Of a stretch of DNA of 40,490 nucleotides, positions 1 through 8,412 are shown piece after piece. The notes under the pieces were generated by a model. It did no database searches. It worked only from the letters and a program-made list of their open reading frames with translations, and was not told the DNA's origin. Position 1 is the stretch's first letter, and each line of letters begins with the position of its first letter. This DNA comes from Cytophagales bacterium (lineage in GTDB: Bacteria > Bacteroidota > Bacteroidia > Cytophagales > CCMP332): NCBI GenBank assembly GCA_028279065.1, contig JANQSY010000033.1, positions 1 to 40,490 of the forward strand, given 5' to 3'. A program made the translations under genes and the position numbers.

Positions 1-2
1 AA

Positions 3-656
3 AGGTGGTACTGCTCCTGGGTCTGTGGTTGCGGGGGGTTAGCAGAAACCGCGGGCGATCCATTTAGGCATTTATCGGATAAGTCCTTGAAGGCCTGGAA
101 AGTCGAAAGGTATTTGATCCATGGAGTGATGGTCTTCGCAGTTGTTATGACAGGTTTGGTTCTTTACACCTATTTCACCGGGCAGCCTGAACTGTTTGGA
201 TTGAATTCTTTCAAGCTGCGGGAGGTTTATGGGGCTTGGATAGGAGCTGGTTTTGCCGGAGTTGTGGGAACGGGCTTTTATCCACTAATGGGAAATCGGG
301 TCTGGTGCAGATTTGGATGTCCATTGGCGGCCTACTTGGGAATGGTTCAAAGATTTAAGTCGAGATTTCGTATTACCACAAATGGTGGGCAGTGTATTTC
401 TTGTGGAAATTGCTCTACATATTGTGAAATGGGTATTGATGTGCGATGGTATGCGCAGCGAGGTCAAAATATTGTTCGTTCCTCTTGTGTCGGCTGCGGA
501 ATTTGCTCTGCGGTTTGCCCAAGAGGGGTACTCAACCTTGAAACAATGGGTTCAGAGGGTAGGCTAAACAATCCAACTTTAACCGGACAGGACCCGGCTA
601 TCAATGATCTGCAACTGCCAATGTTACCACCGATAAAGTCAAAATCCCATTCTTGA
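3..656 (+). CDS. 4Fe-4S polyferredoxin membrane protein, 5'-truncated by window edge
   Basis: The open frame runs unbroken from the window edge, so the N-terminus lies outside; 217 codons are visible. A TTG at 87 is in frame, but upstream codons encode a family-like Cys motif (RWYCSWVCGCGG), so it is not the start. A hydrophobic segment follows (visible residues about 38-60), then CRFGCP (Cys102, Cys106), and two ferredoxin-type clusters: Cys131/134/137/141 and Cys162/165/168/172, the second followed by Pro. This resembles the NapH/NosR/CcoG-type membrane polyferredoxins, which pass electrons through the inner membrane to a periplasmic or assembly partner; the partner cannot be told from this window. 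The 3' end overlaps convergent comF by 56 bp. Family assignment is good, exact role unknown. Confidence 0.8.
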   Translation, partial: RWYCSWVCGCGGLAETAGDPFRHLSDKSLKAWKVERYLIHGVMVFAVVMTGLVLYTYFTGQPELFGLNSFKLREVYGAWIGAGFAGVVGTGFYPLMGNRVWCRFGCPLAAYLGMVQRFKSRFRITTNGGQCISCGNCSTYCEMGIDVRWYAQRGQNIVRSSCVGCGICSAVCPRGVLNLETMGSEGRLNNPTLTGQDPAINDLQLPMLPPIKSKSHS

Positions 657-1302
657 GTAATTCTGTCCCACAAGCCTCAATGGTGGCGCCCGTGGTGAAG
701 ACATCATCAATTAGCAGTACTTTTTTACCCTTAATGCTCTTGGGGTCCTCGGCAAAAAAGGCATTCTCAACGTTGTTCCACCTTTCCGCCTTGCTTTTTT
801 TGGTCTGGCTTTGAGTGAATCTTACTCTTTTTAGTTGGGAACCTACTGGAGCCCGAATAACACTGGAAATGCCTAATGCTAACTCCCGGCTCTGGTTGAA
901 ACCCCTGATTTTTTCTTTCCTGAAATGCAATGGAACGGGTAAAATCAGATCAATATCAAGCTTTCTCAAAGCCTTTTGCTTTTTGAGCGCCAATCTCAAG
1001 GTAACCTCTCTCGCCAAATCCTTATTGCCTTTGTATTTTATCGAATTCAAGAGTCTTTGAACCGATCCTCCCTTTTCAAACTTGAGAAAGCTTATCGCAT
1101 GATCAATCGGGATCCTTCCTGCCAACCGGTTTTTTATCAATCTGCCAAGGTTGGTCCCAACTCCGTTTCCATCTAGAGTTTTTTGGCAATTGATACATAT
1201 ATGCTTCTCATTTCCAAGCAATTGTGTCCGGCAAATGGAGCAATTTTCAGGGAACATCAATGCCCCCAGGTCGGATAAAAGGGCTTTACTGAAATTGATC
1301 AT
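601..1302 (-). CDS. comF: ComF family phosphoribosyltransferase-like protein
   Basis: A 233-residue protein with the usual ComF layout: an N-terminal four-Cys zinc finger (Cys21, Cys24, Cys36, Cys39) and a C-terminal type I phosphoribosyltransferase fold with the PRPP-binding motif VLLIDDVFTTGAT at residues 195-207. ComF proteins are needed for DNA uptake in naturally competent bacteria, probably acting on single-stranded DNA at the cytoplasmic side; in Bacteroidota the role is largely inferred by homology. The length is typical for the family. It is divergent from the small gene at 1353 and tail-to-tail with the polyferredoxin gene, whose last 56 bp it overlaps. No other competence gene is in the window. 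Confidence 0.9.
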   Translation of the reverse strand: MINFSKALLSDLGALMFPENCSICRTQLLGNEKHICINCQKTLDGNGVGTNLGRLIKNRLAGRIPIDHAISFLKFEKGGSVQRLLNSIKYKGNKDLAREVTLRLALKKQKALRKLDIDLILPVPLHFRKEKIRGFNQSRELALGISSVIRAPVGSQLKRVRFTQSQTKKSKAERWNNVENAFFAEDPKSIKGKKVLLIDDVFTTGATIEACGTELLKNGILTLSVVTLAVADH

Positions 1303-1352
1303 GTCTTACTCCAATAATTTACGGATAAATGAGGAATTTCGCATCCATTAAA

Positions 1353-1691
1353 ATGGACTGGGAAGGCCTAAAGAAATATTTGAATCAATTGATGGGGAAA
1401 CCCCCACGGGATCTGAAGTCGGTTTTATACCTAGTTGGGGTTCAGGAATTGGGTAAGGGTTTTAGGCCATTTTCAAAAGAAGAAAAACAAGATCTAATCC
1501 ATATTGGAACCTGCAGTCTTCTTGCTCAACGTGGATATTACGTTTTTCGCGGCAGGGATGAGGAGGGGTGGCCGCACTATGAGTTGCAAAAAGGTCTTCC
1601 TTTTGTAGAACTTGCCGAACAGGAAGGTCTGATAAAGGACTTGGCAATTGAGTATTTCCAAAAAATAAAACATGAGGGTAATAACATATAA
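1353..1691 (+). CDS. Conserved-looking hypothetical protein, 112 aa
   Basis: Not recognised. I chose the ATG at 1353 (MDWEGLKKYLNQLMG...), which leaves 50 bp to the divergent comF start; an in-frame ATG at 1329 would add eight residues but leaves almost no room for promoters. The product is a small soluble-looking basic/acidic mix without signal peptide, membrane segment or Cys pairs. It has a helical N-terminus, a central stretch rich in Gly and aromatic residues (RGYYVFRGRDEEGWPHYE), and a helical C-terminus. The last 20 bp overlap the start of xth, so the two are probably co-transcribed and translationally coupled. It could be an accessory to DNA repair, but only the linkage suggests that. 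Confidence 0.7.
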   Translation: MDWEGLKKYLNQLMGKPPRDLKSVLYLVGVQELGKGFRPFSKEEKQDLIHIGTCSLLAQRGYYVFRGRDEEGWPHYELQKGLPFVELAEQEGLIKDLAIEYFQKIKHEGNNI

Positions 1692-2442
1692 TGTAAATGG
1701 GGTAAGGGCGGCCATAAAGAAAGGCCTCTGGGATTGGGTAAAAGCTGCAGATCCGGATGTGTTGTGTATGCAGGAAACCAAAGCTCATTTGGCGCAGGTC
1801 AGAGACGAAATGTCCCTCTTTGAATCCCTCGGATACCATGTTTATTGGCACGAGGCGGCCAAAAAGGGGTATTCTGGGGTGGCCATTCTGTCAAAAAAGG
1901 AGCCAAAACATGTGGAATATGGCTGCGGAATTGCAAAGTATGATGAAGAGGGCCGGGTTTTGAGGGTAGACTATGATGCTGTTTCTGTTATGAGTGTCTA
2001 TATGCCCTCCGGGTCAAGCGGTGATCATAGACAAAACTTCAAGTTCGATTGGCTGGACGACTTCTACGATTATACAAAGGACCTCAAAAAAGCATTCCCA
2101 AAGTTGGTCGTCTCCGGGGACTACAATATTTGCCATAAGGAGATCGATATTCATAATCCTAAATCAAATGCCAAAAGCTCAGGGTTTCTTCCTGAGGAGC
2201 GTGAGTGGATGACAAAGTTCATCGATTTGGGTTTTATTGATACATTCCGTCATTTCAATCCTGACCCCCATCACTATACATGGTGGAGCTTTAGAATGAA
2301 CGCCCGGGCAAGGAATCTTGGTTGGCGGATCGACTATAATATGGCTACAAAAGACCTTGAAGCAGACCTAAAAGGGGCGAAGATATTACCTCAAGCAAAG
2401 CATTCAGACCACTGCCCCGCCCTTTTGGAATTGGATTTATAG
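1672..2442 (+). CDS. xth: Exodeoxyribonuclease III (AP endonuclease)
   Basis: A 256-residue endonuclease/exonuclease/phosphatase-fold enzyme of the Xth/ExoA type, which cuts the phosphodiester 5' of abasic sites in base-excision repair and degrades 3' ends of duplex DNA. Catalytic motifs are intact: Asn7 (ITYNVNG), metal-binding Glu35 (MQETK), SGDYN with Asp150 and Asn152, the DNA-binding YTWWSFRMNARARNLGWRID stretch, and the terminal Asp246-His247 (HSDHCPALLEL). No signal peptide, so it acts on the chromosome, unlike the secreted relative at 30369. The ATG at 1672 begins inside the preceding small gene. Length and motif order match the family closely. Confidence 0.96.
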   Translation: MRVITYNVNGVRAAIKKGLWDWVKAADPDVLCMQETKAHLAQVRDEMSLFESLGYHVYWHEAAKKGYSGVAILSKKEPKHVEYGCGIAKYDEEGRVLRVDYDAVSVMSVYMPSGSSGDHRQNFKFDWLDDFYDYTKDLKKAFPKLVVSGDYNICHKEIDIHNPKSNAKSSGFLPEEREWMTKFIDLGFIDTFRHFNPDPHHYTWWSFRMNARARNLGWRIDYNMATKDLEADLKGAKILPQAKHSDHCPALLELDL

Positions 2443-2473
2443 TTTACTTTTAAAGGTCACTTAAACCAGATCC

Positions 2474-4222
2474 ATGAAGGGGATACTTCATTTTGGAGTT
2501 TTTTGCCTGATCCTTTTGGCGGCCTGCTCTGAAGATCAAACAAATGCGGACACCTTAAAAGAAGGGGATCCATTAAGCACGGCTTATTCCGGCTCAGGGC
2601 TTTTTAGATTAAACGAAGCAGAGAAGCCTGGTAGCCTTTTTCCTCCTTCGATTACAGATGTGGTATCAGCCAGAATTGCATCCCAGGTTTATGAGGGTTT
2701 ATTCAGGCTGGACCCAGGCAATCTAGAGCCCATTCCCTGTATTGCAGAAAAATGGAATTATGATGAATCCACCAGGGAGCTTATGGTGTGGCTAAAAAAG
2801 GATGTCTTTTTTCACGATGACCCCTGTTTTCCAAAAGGTACTGGACGGCGGCTCGGGGCTGATGATGTAGTAACCTGTTTTACACGACTAGCATCCCCAA
2901 GCAAACGCAGAACGTCAATCTCTCCACTTGCCGGGGTGCTGATCGGCGCTGAAGAATACTTCGAATCAGAGAAGGTTGGCGGTAATGTGGTTGATTTTCA
3001 GGGTGTTAAATATCAAGGAGAGAATCAGGTGTCGTTTTTCTTTGCAGAAGGTTCCGGAGATCCATTCATTTTTTTAAGTCAGACCATTGCCTACATATAT
3101 CCCCAGGAAGCTTTGGATAAGTATGGATATGGCCTTGACAAACATATGGTGGGTACGGGGCCATTCAGGGTCTCTTCATGGGAAGAAGGTTTGCTCCTAT
3201 TGGAGAAAAACCCCTCATACCACTTGAAAAACAACACCGGCCTTGATTTGCCACTTCTGGATGGGCTGGCGATCTCCTTTATAATGGATAAGAAAGAGGA
3301 GCTCTCAAAGTTTCGGTCCGGGGCTTTGGATATGATCTACTCTCTTCCCAATGAATATGTTTCAGAGGTCCTGAAAGACTCATATACCAAAGGAGGGCGC
3401 GGTTTTAGCCACTACCATTTGATAAGAACACCAGAACTCTCCACAGAGATATTAGGGTTTAACCTTCAAAAAACTCCATTTTCCAATGAAGATTTTCGAA
3501 AGGCGATCGCTTTCTCCATCAACAAGAATTCCCTGGTTGATGGCCCCCTTAAGGGTCAGGCATATTCCCCGGGCACAGCTGGCTTTGTCCCGCCAGGTTT
3601 TTCTAGCTATCGATATGATTCTACCAGGGGATATGTTGGCAACCAAGATTCTGCATTGATCTACCTGGAGCGTTCAGGGGTAAATATTGATGAATTACCT
3701 GTATTGGACCTTTGCATTGCATCAAAAGGAAATAACAATGTTGCAGTTGCCGACGAAATTAGAAAACAGCTAAAGGAGGCTTTAGGATTAGAAATTGGCA
3801 TACGGATCCTGTCTTTTTCAGACTTGGTTTCAGGTGTGTCAAAAGGTGAAATCGATTTCTACAGGATCGGCTGGGCAGCGGATTTTCCATCGGTCACTGA
3901 GTTTTTGGATGTTTTTGCCTCCAATTCCGTTCCTCTTGATGAGAACGAAATCTCTTTCCCCAATGTTGGGAGGTACAGGAATAAAAAATTTGATAACTGG
4001 TTGAATAAAGCACGAAACTCTTTCGTTGACAGCATTAGGATGGCCTGCTTCTCAGAAGCGGAACAGATTTTGATGCGTGATTGTCCGATAGTAGTTTTAT
4101 GGTACGATGAGGGGTTTCAGTTATTACAACCATATGTTAAAAACTTAAAGATCAACCCTATCCAATACCGGGATTTCAGAGAGGTTTACTTTGAACTTCC
4201 GGAGGGCTTGGCAGAATATTGA
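2474..4222 (+). CDS. Family 5 extracellular solute-binding lipoprotein (OppA/DppA type)
   Basis: A 582-residue lipoprotein: the signal peptide ends in a lipobox (LLAAC) with Cys18 as lipidation site. The mature part follows the SBP_bac_5 pattern, including GTGPFRVSSWEEG near the middle and a late region rich in Asn/Phe that closes the two-lobed fold. Family members bind oligopeptides, nickel or other small ligands for ABC importers. No permease or ATPase gene flanks it, so it is an orphan here. Mature residues +2 to +4 are Ser-Glu-Asp; acidic residues just after the lipid Cys occur in Bacteroidota lipoprotein surface-export signals, so cell-surface exposure is possible but unproven. The gene stops one base before the ATG of the DUF4175 gene. 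Confidence 0.85.
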   Translation: MKGILHFGVFCLILLAACSEDQTNADTLKEGDPLSTAYSGSGLFRLNEAEKPGSLFPPSITDVVSARIASQVYEGLFRLDPGNLEPIPCIAEKWNYDESTRELMVWLKKDVFFHDDPCFPKGTGRRLGADDVVTCFTRLASPSKRRTSISPLAGVLIGAEEYFESEKVGGNVVDFQGVKYQGENQVSFFFAEGSGDPFIFLSQTIAYIYPQEALDKYGYGLDKHMVGTGPFRVSSWEEGLLLLEKNPSYHLKNNTGLDLPLLDGLAISFIMDKKEELSKFRSGALDMIYSLPNEYVSEVLKDSYTKGGRGFSHYHLIRTPELSTEILGFNLQKTPFSNEDFRKAIAFSINKNSLVDGPLKGQAYSPGTAGFVPPGFSSYRYDSTRGYVGNQDSALIYLERSGVNIDELPVLDLCIASKGNNNVAVADEIRKQLKEALGLEIGIRILSFSDLVSGVSKGEIDFYRIGWAADFPSVTEFLDVFASNSVPLDENEISFPNVGRYRNKKFDNWLNKARNSFVDSIRMACFSEAEQILMRDCPIVVLWYDEGFQLLQPYVKNLKINPIQYRDFREVYFELPEGLAEY

Positions 4223-4223
4223 A

Positions 4224-7200
4224 ATGGAAGCAAATCAACAGCTTCAGGGAAAAATCAACAGCTTCAGAAGGAAGTTCTTTCTCACAAAAGTGTCCAAAGG
4301 GGGTCTTGCTTGGGCTATTTTGTTTTCCCTGGTTCTTCTTGTCCTGTTGGGCTTGGAAAGCCTGTTTTGGATGAGTCCGACCCTAAAAGGCCTGCTGTTT
4401 TTCTCCTATTTGCTTTCTTCATTATACTTCTTCAGTCTTTGGGTTGGCATTCCCCTGGTTAGATGGTGGGGCCTTTATAGGCCATTGAGGAACAATGAAG
4501 CTGCAAGATTGGTTGGTCGCCAAAACCCCCATGTCCGGGATAAGCTGATCAACACCCTTCAGTTATTGGAGTCTTCGCCAAAAGGAAATGCATTGGTCGG
4601 GGCCGCGATCAATCAAAGATCTTCCGAGTTGATGGGAATTAATTTTGAAGAAAACCTTAGCTGGGGAGAGCAAAAACGGCTCTCACTATATTTTTCCATC
4701 CCCCTTTCGATCGTTGTTTTCCTGATCTTTTTTAGCCCCGAGTTCATAACCCATCCTGGCGCCAGGCTCATCAATTTTCATAAGGAATATTTTCCTCCGG
4801 CACCCTTCAAATTTGATATGAGCGAGATCCCTGGTTATGGATTTCGAAATGAAGAGATCCCTATTGTCCTGGGGTTCAGTGGTGAGGTTCTTCCCAAATC
4901 TGTTTTTATCTGGGTGGATGGAAACAAAAGAAAAATGGCAAAAATCGGCCTTGATTCCTACAGGACAAGCATTCCCAGGGCCCAAGCGGATATGTCAATC
5001 AGGTTTGAGGCTGAGGGTTTTTTTTCAAACTCGCGCACGATCAATATCTATGATAGGCCCACGGCTTCAGAGACATCAATAGTTGCCAATTTCCCGGAAT
5101 ACACCGGTTGGGCAGATCGCTCCTTTTCCTCTATGGGCTCCTTTCGGGTCCCAATAGGAACCAAGCTTTCCTGGGCCTTTCAAACAATATACGCGGACCG
5201 CCTTTCGGTTTTGGGGGACAGTGGTGTTATATTATCAGAAATACAGACCGCGGAAAATACCGCAAACTTCACTAGCGAATTCCTGGCTTCTGCGGAATTG
5301 GAATTTGTCCTTTCCAATCAATATGGGAAGAACAGGGAGCCCCTTGTTAACCGTGTAGAAATCATTGAAGATCGCATGCCGATGGTTAATCTTCGCTCCA
5401 TAGCGGACACCAGCCTTTATCGGTTCGTGGTATTGGGGGGGGAGATTGCTGATGATTATGGGTTTACAAGGTTGAGGGTGGCTTATCGGGTCCGCTCAGA
5501 GGACGGAACCGTGAAGGGGTCGGGCGCAGAATCAATTTCTTTTAGCCCCTCCATTCCTGACCAGGAGTACTATCTACACTGGGATATAGAGCCGCTGGGT
5601 TTGGCGGCGGGAGAGAAGCTGGAATACTTTGTAGAAGTGTCTGATAATGATGGGGTTAAGGGTCCAAAAACCTCTAGGTCCTCCATTATGGTGTTGGGCG
5701 TGCCAAACAAGAAGGAGATTGTGGACCAACTAAACCAAAGAAAGCAGGAGTTTGTAAAATCCGGAGCTTCTACTAAAAACTCATATCAGGAACTTCAAAA
5801 AGAGCTCAAAGAGTTTCAGGACGAGACCAAAAACAAAAAGGAGCTTGACTGGCAAGACAAGAAGAGGTTGGAAGATCTTTTGGAAAAACACAAGGACCTT
5901 GAGAAAGACATAGAAGACCTAAAGGAAGAATTGAGCAAGATCCGCCCTCAGGAAGAAAAATACCTGGACCAAAAAGAAGAGGTACAGGAAAAATCAAGGC
6001 AACTTGAACAGTTGATGGAGGAGGTTCTGGATGAAAAGACGAAGAAACTCCTTCGGGAACTACAAAGCCTTCTGGAAAAGCAGGCTGATAACGACATGAT
6101 CCAAAAGAAGCTTTCCGAACTTGAAAGAAAAGACTCCCAGTATGAGAAGGAACTTGACCGGGCCATTGAGTTATTCAAGCAATTGCAATTCGATCAAAAA
6201 CTGGATCAGGCAATAAACGACTTAGAGGAGCTTGCAGAAGAGCAGGAAAACCTTTCGGAAGAGACCAAAGATGGCTCAATGTCCAAGGAGGAACTGTCTG
6301 AAAATCAGCAAGATATAAACGATAAGTTTGAGCAACTAAAGGAAGACATGAAAGAGCTTGGCCAAATGGACCAGGATATGGAAAACCCAAGAAACATTGA
6401 AGAGGAAGGTTTTGAAGAGTCGATGGAAGAGCTGAAAGAGGAGATGGAGGAATCAAAGGAGATGCTTGATTCTGGTCAAAAGAACAAAGCGGGCAAATCT
6501 CAAAAAAGCAATTCCCAAAAAATGAAAGACATGGCTCAAAGTATGAAAGAGTTTCAGGAAAGTGCAGAAATGGAAATGCTTGCGGAGGATATAAACAACC
6601 TGAGGGCTCTTTTGGAGAATCTCATTACTATGTCTTTCGAGCAGGAGAGAATAATGACCGAGTTTCGAAAGGTCCATAGAACAGACCCTCGCTACACAGA
6701 ACTCAGCCAGGAACAGCTTGAGCTTCAAAATGATGCTCAAAAAGTGGAGGACAGTCTTTATGCCCTTGCATCAAGGCTCTTCCAGATCGAATCATTCGTT
6801 ACCAAGGAGATGGGAGAAATGAACTATCAGATGGACGAAAGCATTCGTCTGATACGGGAGCGTCGTCCGGGAAAGGCGACTATCCGGCAACAATTTGTAA
6901 TGACATCCGTAAACAACCTAGCATTGATGTTGGACAATGTTCTTGAGCAGCTTCAGGAACAAATGGCCAATCAAATGCAAGGCGATCAAATGTGCAGTAA
7001 GCCGAATGGAAATAAACCAAGTCCATCCTTATCTCAGATGCAAAAACAACTGAATCAAAAGATCAGAGACCTTAAAAAAGGTGGCGCTCAAGGCCAGGAG
7101 CTTTCCGAACAGTTGCTCAAGCTGGCTCAGGAACAAGAACAGATCCGGGAGCAAATGCAGCAAATGGGTGAAGGAGGGAACCAGATCGACAAAGACTTGA

Positions 7201-7547
7201 AGAAACAATTGGATGATCTGGCTGGGCTTATGGAGGATACCGAGCGGGACCTCGTCCACAAAAGGTTGACAAGGAAGTTGCTTGAAAGGCAGGAAGAAAT
7301 TGAAACCAGGCTTCTTGAGTCTGAGAAAGCCGATAGGGAAAGAGAGTTAAAAGAGGAAAGGGAAGGAGAACTTGCTCAGGAACAGGAAAGGCGGGTTCCG
7401 CCAGAAATAGAGGACTATATAAGGTCTAAAGAGTCTCAGATCGAGTTGTTAAAGACCATCAGTCCGGAATTAAATCCTTACTTTAAGGAAAAGGTTAACC
7501 AATATTTTGAACGAATAAACAGTGAACCTAACCAAGGACAGCGCTAA
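4224..7547 (+). CDS. DUF4175-type giant membrane-anchored coiled-coil protein
   Basis: An 1107-residue protein. I chose ATG 4224, one base after the upstream stop; an in-frame TTG at 4191 inside the previous gene is less likely. The N-terminus has hydrophobic segments at roughly residues 25-50 and 55-80 and another near 160-175 (IPLSIVVFLIFF). A mostly beta, presumably periplasmic region follows to about 480. From about residue 500 to the end it is a highly charged Glu/Lys/Gln-rich coiled coil with many heptads, broken near residue 930 by a Cys/Pro/Asn-rich linker. The layout matches DUF4175 proteins, common in Bacteroidota and with no settled function. Its place before an RsbW-like ATPase and ybeY suggests a housekeeping cluster rather than an accessory one. 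Confidence 0.8.
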   Translation: MEANQQLQGKINSFRRKFFLTKVSKGGLAWAILFSLVLLVLLGLESLFWMSPTLKGLLFFSYLLSSLYFFSLWVGIPLVRWWGLYRPLRNNEAARLVGRQNPHVRDKLINTLQLLESSPKGNALVGAAINQRSSELMGINFEENLSWGEQKRLSLYFSIPLSIVVFLIFFSPEFITHPGARLINFHKEYFPPAPFKFDMSEIPGYGFRNEEIPIVLGFSGEVLPKSVFIWVDGNKRKMAKIGLDSYRTSIPRAQADMSIRFEAEGFFSNSRTINIYDRPTASETSIVANFPEYTGWADRSFSSMGSFRVPIGTKLSWAFQTIYADRLSVLGDSGVILSEIQTAENTANFTSEFLASAELEFVLSNQYGKNREPLVNRVEIIEDRMPMVNLRSIADTSLYRFVVLGGEIADDYGFTRLRVAYRVRSEDGTVKGSGAESISFSPSIPDQEYYLHWDIEPLGLAAGEKLEYFVEVSDNDGVKGPKTSRSSIMVLGVPNKKEIVDQLNQRKQEFVKSGASTKNSYQELQKELKEFQDETKNKKELDWQDKKRLEDLLEKHKDLEKDIEDLKEELSKIRPQEEKYLDQKEEVQEKSRQLEQLMEEVLDEKTKKLLRELQSLLEKQADNDMIQKKLSELERKDSQYEKELDRAIELFKQLQFDQKLDQAINDLEELAEEQENLSEETKDGSMSKEELSENQQDINDKFEQLKEDMKELGQMDQDMENPRNIEEEGFEESMEELKEEMEESKEMLDSGQKNKAGKSQKSNSQKMKDMAQSMKEFQESAEMEMLAEDINNLRALLENLITMSFEQERIMTEFRKVHRTDPRYTELSQEQLELQNDAQKVEDSLYALASRLFQIESFVTKEMGEMNYQMDESIRLIRERRPGKATIRQQFVMTSVNNLALMLDNVLEQLQEQMANQMQGDQMCSKPNGNKPSPSLSQMQKQLNQKIRDLKKGGAQGQELSEQLLKLAQEQEQIREQMQQMGEGGNQIDKDLKKQLDDLAGLMEDTERDLVHKRLTRKLLERQEEIETRLLESEKADRERELKEEREGELAQEQERRVPPEIEDYIRSKESQIELLKTISPELNPYFKEKVNQYFERINSEPNQGQR
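4232..4267 (+). repeat. Tandem 16-bp direct repeat at the start of the DUF4175 gene
   Basis: AAATCAACAGCTTCAG occurs at 4232-4247 and again at 4252-4267, a 20-bp period. Because 20 is not a multiple of three, the two copies are read in different frames (NQQLQ and INSFR). It looks like a small tandem duplication within the first 15 codons. Confidence 0.85.
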
Positions 7548-7557
7548 AAAACAAGAA

Positions 7558-7962
7558 ATGGGGAGTTTTCGTCTGGAGATCCCTTCCATACTTGAGAACC
7601 TAAGGATCGTTGAAAGCTTCATTGATAATGCCAGGGATGGGTTGAAGGTCACCGATGAGATCTATGGAAACATCGTAATCTCCTTGACTGAGGCTGTAAA
7701 CAATGCAATTGTCCATGGCAATAAATCTGATAAAGAAAAGCTGGTAAAAATCTCTCTCGAGGTCATGGATCAGAGCCTGAAGTTCACAGTGGAAGATGAG
7801 GGCCCCGGATTCGATATGGCCAACCTTCCTGATCCAACCGCTCCAGAAAACCTCGAAAAAGTCACCGGAAGAGGTATTTTCTTAATGAAACACCTCTCCG
7901 ACGAGGTCAACATTGAGTCGCCTGGAAATAAGGTGGAATTGGTTTTCTACTTTCATGGATAA
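7558..7962 (+). CDS. RsbW-like ATP-binding protein (HATPase_c, anti-sigma kinase type)
   Basis: A 134-residue single-domain GHKL ATPase, starting at the ATG ten bases after the DUF4175 stop; a GTG at 7522 would add 12 residues and overlap the previous gene. Motifs in order are the N-box with Glu45, Asn48 and Asn49 (EAVNNAIVHGNK), the G1 box DEGPGF, and the G2 region GRGIFLMKHLSDEV. The domain has no phosphoacceptor or sensor region, as in RsbW/SpoIIAB serine kinases that bind sigma factors or anti-anti-sigma STAS proteins. No STAS or sigma gene is nearby, so the partner must be elsewhere. The end overlaps ybeY by 8 bp. Biochemical class is fairly sure, regulon unknown. Confidence 0.85.
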   Translation: MGSFRLEIPSILENLRIVESFIDNARDGLKVTDEIYGNIVISLTEAVNNAIVHGNKSDKEKLVKISLEVMDQSLKFTVEDEGPGFDMANLPDPTAPENLEKVTGRGIFLMKHLSDEVNIESPGNKVELVFYFHG

Positions 7963-8383
7963 ACCCTCAACCTCTCTTTTTAAAGAGGACTCTACATACA
8001 GCTACCCCTCCCAACAAAACCTGGAATCCTGGATTTTCGATTGTATTGAAAGAGAAGGTCGTCGCCCTGGGTCCATTAACATCATTTTCTGTTCAGACGA
8101 GTACTTGTTGCAGATCAACCAAAAACACCTGGGTAGAGATTATTTCACCGACATCATAACATTCGATCAAAGCGAAGAAAAGGGAGTCATTGAAGGAGAC
8201 CTTTATATAAGTACTGAGAGGGTAGAGGAAAATGCTCAAACTCATGAAGTTATTTTCATGGATGAGCTTGATAGAGTAATTATCCACGGAATCCTTCATC
8301 TAATGGGATATTCAGACGGTGGAGATGAGGAAAGGTTGATAATGAGGCAAAAAGAGGACTCCTTTTTACTTTTGCGTCCTTAA
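7955..8383 (+). CDS. ybeY: Endoribonuclease YbeY (16S rRNA maturation)
   Basis: A 142-residue UPF0054/YbeY protein starting at ATG 7955, overlapping the upstream gene by 8 bp. YbeY is a zinc-dependent endoribonuclease used in 16S rRNA 3' maturation and ribosome quality control. The signature HGILHLMGYSD carries His111 and His115, but the third ligand of the usual H-x3-H-x5-H motif is Asp121. I recall that Bacteroidota YbeY proteins often lack this His, so it may be a lineage trait rather than a lesion. The middle has the conserved LNQKHLGRDYFTDIITF-like segment (here with INQK) expected for the family. Two parS-like sites follow its stop codon. Confidence 0.9.
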   Translation: MDKPSTSLFKEDSTYSYPSQQNLESWIFDCIEREGRRPGSINIIFCSDEYLLQINQKHLGRDYFTDIITFDQSEEKGVIEGDLYISTERVEENAQTHEVIFMDELDRVIIHGILHLMGYSDGGDEERLIMRQKEDSFLLLRP

Positions 8384-8387
8384 TAAA

Positions 8388-8403
8388 TGTTCCACGTGGA
8401 ACT
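8388..8403. promoter_or_regulatory. parS: parS-like ParB-binding site 1
   Basis: TGTTCCACGTGGAACT contains a perfect 14-bp palindrome GTTCCACGTGGAAC (8389-8402). This agrees with the widely conserved chromosomal parS core (TGTTtCACGTGaAACA family; the CC/GG form is used in pseudomonads). It sits five bases after the ybeY stop. Confidence 0.8.
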
Positions 8404-8412
8404 TTTTGGTTC

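Noticed and set aside
601-656. Overlap of polyferredoxin and comF as a frameshift or misassembled gene
   Set aside because: Both frames carry complete family motifs and end at proper stops; simple convergent overlap explains it.
4191-4223. TTG 4191 as the start of the DUF4175 gene
   Set aside because: It would lie inside the solute-binding gene; ATG 4224 follows the stop by one base and gives a normal N-terminus.
6453-6740. Long antisense open frames across the DUF4175 coiled coil (for example 6453-6740, 7029-7259)
   Set aside because: They are complementary shadows of a Glu/Lys/Gln-rich frame; their products are Ser/Leu/Phe-rich with no start signals.
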